A DNA stretch of 64,000 bases, from NCBI GenBank assembly GCA_947652115.1, contig OX393564.1:5158256-5222255 (forward strand), in the 5' to 3' direction. Positions 62,438 to 64,000 of the stretch are shown piece by piece (the first letter of the stretch is position 1; every line of letters starts with the position of its first letter). The notes below the pieces were generated by a model. That model was not told where the DNA came from and made no database searches. It saw nothing but the letters and a program-made list of their open reading frames with translations. Made by a program: the position numbers and the translations under genes. The DNA is from Blastomussa wellsi. Lineage: Eukaryota; Cnidaria; Anthozoa; Scleractinia; Plerogyridae.

Positions 62438-62582
62438 TATATCAAACACGAGAGACAGTGTTTCATCGGGATATCCAAACACCGAGAAGAGAGTTGAAAA
62501 TACGACGCGCAGCGGAGTATTTTTAATGAACTTCGAGGTGTTTGGATAGCCGATGAAACACTGTCCCGAGTGTTTGATATAT
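62438..62582. repeat. Foldback repeat
   Basis: Arms ATATATCAAACACGAGAGACAGTG and its near-complement ending GTGTTTGATATAT continue inward through GATATCCAAACACC / GGTGTTTGGATA. The arms are about 60 bp with few mismatches around a GC-rich centre. It is probably a MITE. Confidence 0.7.
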
Positions 62583-63137
62583 CTTCTCAATCGAAACAAA
62601 AACCAAGGAGTAAACGGAGAAATAAAATCGTCAAAATCTATGCTAATTAAGATCGGGTATCAAAACCTCCTTCACGGTTATGATTTTCTTTGTTTTAACT
62701 CGATGAATTATTAATGAGTTTGAGAAGAGAAGGTCAATCACCCAACTGAATAAATCCACGACCCCGGAAAAAATGGGGAGAAGTGACGTAATTCGTCACG
62801 GTCAAATAGTGTCAATGAGGCGGCCCTTAATGACAATAATGTGGTTTATAAATTGTTTATCTACGAACCAATTAAGTTTGCGCCATATTTTTATTGTAAA
62901 TTCAATTCATTTGTTCGTAATGTTGAATAGTGTCTAGTATTAACTGTGTAAGCTAAATGCCTCCCCGACTTTAGTAAAATTCTTTATTCCAGCCCATGGG
63001 ACTCCAGGCAGATGGCCCGCTCTATCCGCTGTGGACTCATAGGCGTACGGGCACTTTTTGGCCAGGGGGAGCGGCGAACCATTGGCCCGTCTTGGTTGTT
63101 TCAAATGAAACGATTTTTCTCAGGTTGAATCAAATCC

Positions 63138-63167
63138 CTGAAGAAGTCGGGCCGTGCCCGTCGAAAT
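63138..63167 (+). other. Hammerhead-like hairpin motif (retroelement)
   Basis: CTGAAGAA, then a hairpin built on CGGGC-CGT-GCCCG, then GAAAT. The frame is the same as at 59520-59549 but with a different stem sequence that still pairs. A following AAAATAAATCAGTTAATCCC stretch looks like a retroelement tail. Confidence 0.45.
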
Positions 63168-63721
63168 GTTGGAAAAATAAATCAGTTAATCCCAACTACA
63201 CGGTCAGCCTTTCTGCATTCAGTTCTTTAATGGGTCGGCCAGCGAAATAATGTTGGGGGCAATCCCCAACTTACAGGGGGGAGTAGATCATGAAATATTC
63301 CTTGCCGCTCAATGCTACAGAAACCGGCAGCATGCATGGGCCACTTGGCACGAGGCTGTATCCCCGATGTTTCCAAACTGTCTCGATACTCGAAAGTAAG
63401 CCGATGAAGGAGGGAGGGGGGACGATGTGACACTCAGAGTTTATACTCGCAAACTGAAGGGAAACTTTCAGGTATAGTAACGACCAGTAACCAGTGTTTT
63501 GGAAGTGGGCATAGTGCGTTTTCCATCGCAACGCTTTTTACCAAGTTAGGAATCTCAACTATCTATCGTCTGCACAGTCAACTCTTACGTCATCCGCTTG
63601 CGAGCACCGCTTGACGTCATTGATGGCGTAGTTTTGCGTTTCACACATGATATAGACATGCGTAGTGTGACCCCCATGACCCCCTGCAGCTCTCTGGTTG
63701 GCAAGAACGCCATTTGCAATC

Positions 63722-64000
63722 ATGGCGGATCATCTCAACAGCAGTCTGACAGCCATGGACTGGCTGCCCAAGCTTAGCGTAGGCACTGCTTTAAACAGTG
63801 CCAACGCGAAAATGTCGAATAACAATAACGATCCAAGCAAGGATAAAAGTCCATTTCGTAAACCGCCGAGCTCACCTCTCGATCCGAATGCGACCTTGGA
63901 TGACGAGGAGGCACAACAACACAAGACCCGCGAAAGCAAGCCACCGTATTCTTACGCAAACTTGATCACCTTCGCAATAAACAGCTCGCCGAAGAAGAAA
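63722..64000 (+). CDS. FOXJ2/3: FOXJ2/3 forkhead transcription factor (5' part)
   Basis: The ATG at 63722 opens 93 codons that run off the window. The N-terminal SSLTAMDWLPKLSVGTALNS and the later LDPNATLDDEEAQQHK match the conserved leader of vertebrate FOXJ2 and FOXJ3. The forkhead DNA-binding domain starts at about residue 73 with KPPYSYANLITFAINSSPKK, the first helix of the winged-helix fold. The two vertebrate genes are paralogues of one invertebrate gene, so I name it FOXJ2/3. The stretch between the two motifs is polar and Asn/Ser-rich. The family acts in the nucleus as transcriptional activators. Coding GC content is clearly above that of the flanks. Confidence 0.93.
   Translation, partial: MADHLNSSLTAMDWLPKLSVGTALNSANAKMSNNNNDPSKDKSPFRKPPSSPLDPNATLDDEEAQQHKTRESKPPYSYANLITFAINSSPKKK

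Larger units (their letters stand above)
61325..63721. other. Region between the Rho copy and FOXJ2/3
   Basis: The left end holds a probable 5'UTR intron (61325-61522) and first exon of the Rho gene. A foldback repeat lies at 62438-62582, and a retroelement tail with a hammerhead-like motif near 63000-63200. About 61890-61960 resembles 59745-59800 (both contain TTTTCATTGG and AAAATAGCC), so a shared repeat family. No further gene is supported. The end should hold the FOXJ2/3 promoter and 5'UTR. Confidence 0.5.

Overview
The window is nuclear DNA of an early-branching animal, most likely an anthozoan cnidarian such as a stony coral. The basis is AT-rich sequence, short exons with GT-AG introns, protein-coding genes of metazoan type (PEX5, NECAP, FOXJ2/3, Rho, TTC17), several tRNA-derived SINE families, Penelope-like retroelement pieces and many small foldback elements. 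The species assignment is inference. A run of 200 N at 59160-59359 shows this is a scaffold from an assembly.

Layout. 32-22437 (minus) is most of PEX5, the peroxisomal import receptor; its TPR half lies beyond the left edge. Its longest intron carries a Penelope-like element and a 258-bp tandem satellite of about 17.4 units. CYB5D1 follows divergently at 24291-27900 (plus, four exons). A compact three-exon gene at 29274-34085 (minus) encodes a TTC17-like protein with signal peptide, TPRs and a C-terminal membrane anchor. 34086-38355 is mainly repeats. A six-exon gene at 38356-45374 (minus), which I reconstruct but do not recognise, faces NECAP (45442-51493, plus, seven exons) across only 67 bp. 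A possible small two-exon gene (51742-52471) sits directly behind NECAP. 56392-56757 is an exon with a BH3 motif. Then come a tRNA-Glu(CTC) at 58969-59040, a frameshifted Rho GTPase at 60722-61310 (minus) and the first coding exon of a FOXJ2/3 forkhead factor running off the right edge.

The genes are ordinary independent animal transcription units. The only organisation suggesting shared control is head-to-head pairing: the unknown gene with NECAP (67 bp), and PEX5 with CYB5D1 (wider, with a probable 5'UTR intron in PEX5). Exon joins were made by hand from splice signals and reading phase; where phase does not close I say so. No new defence-like or multi-gene system is evident. The most unusual items are the short TTC17-like gene, the unknown NECAP neighbour, the structured satellite, the BH3 gene, the broken Rho copy and the transposable elements.
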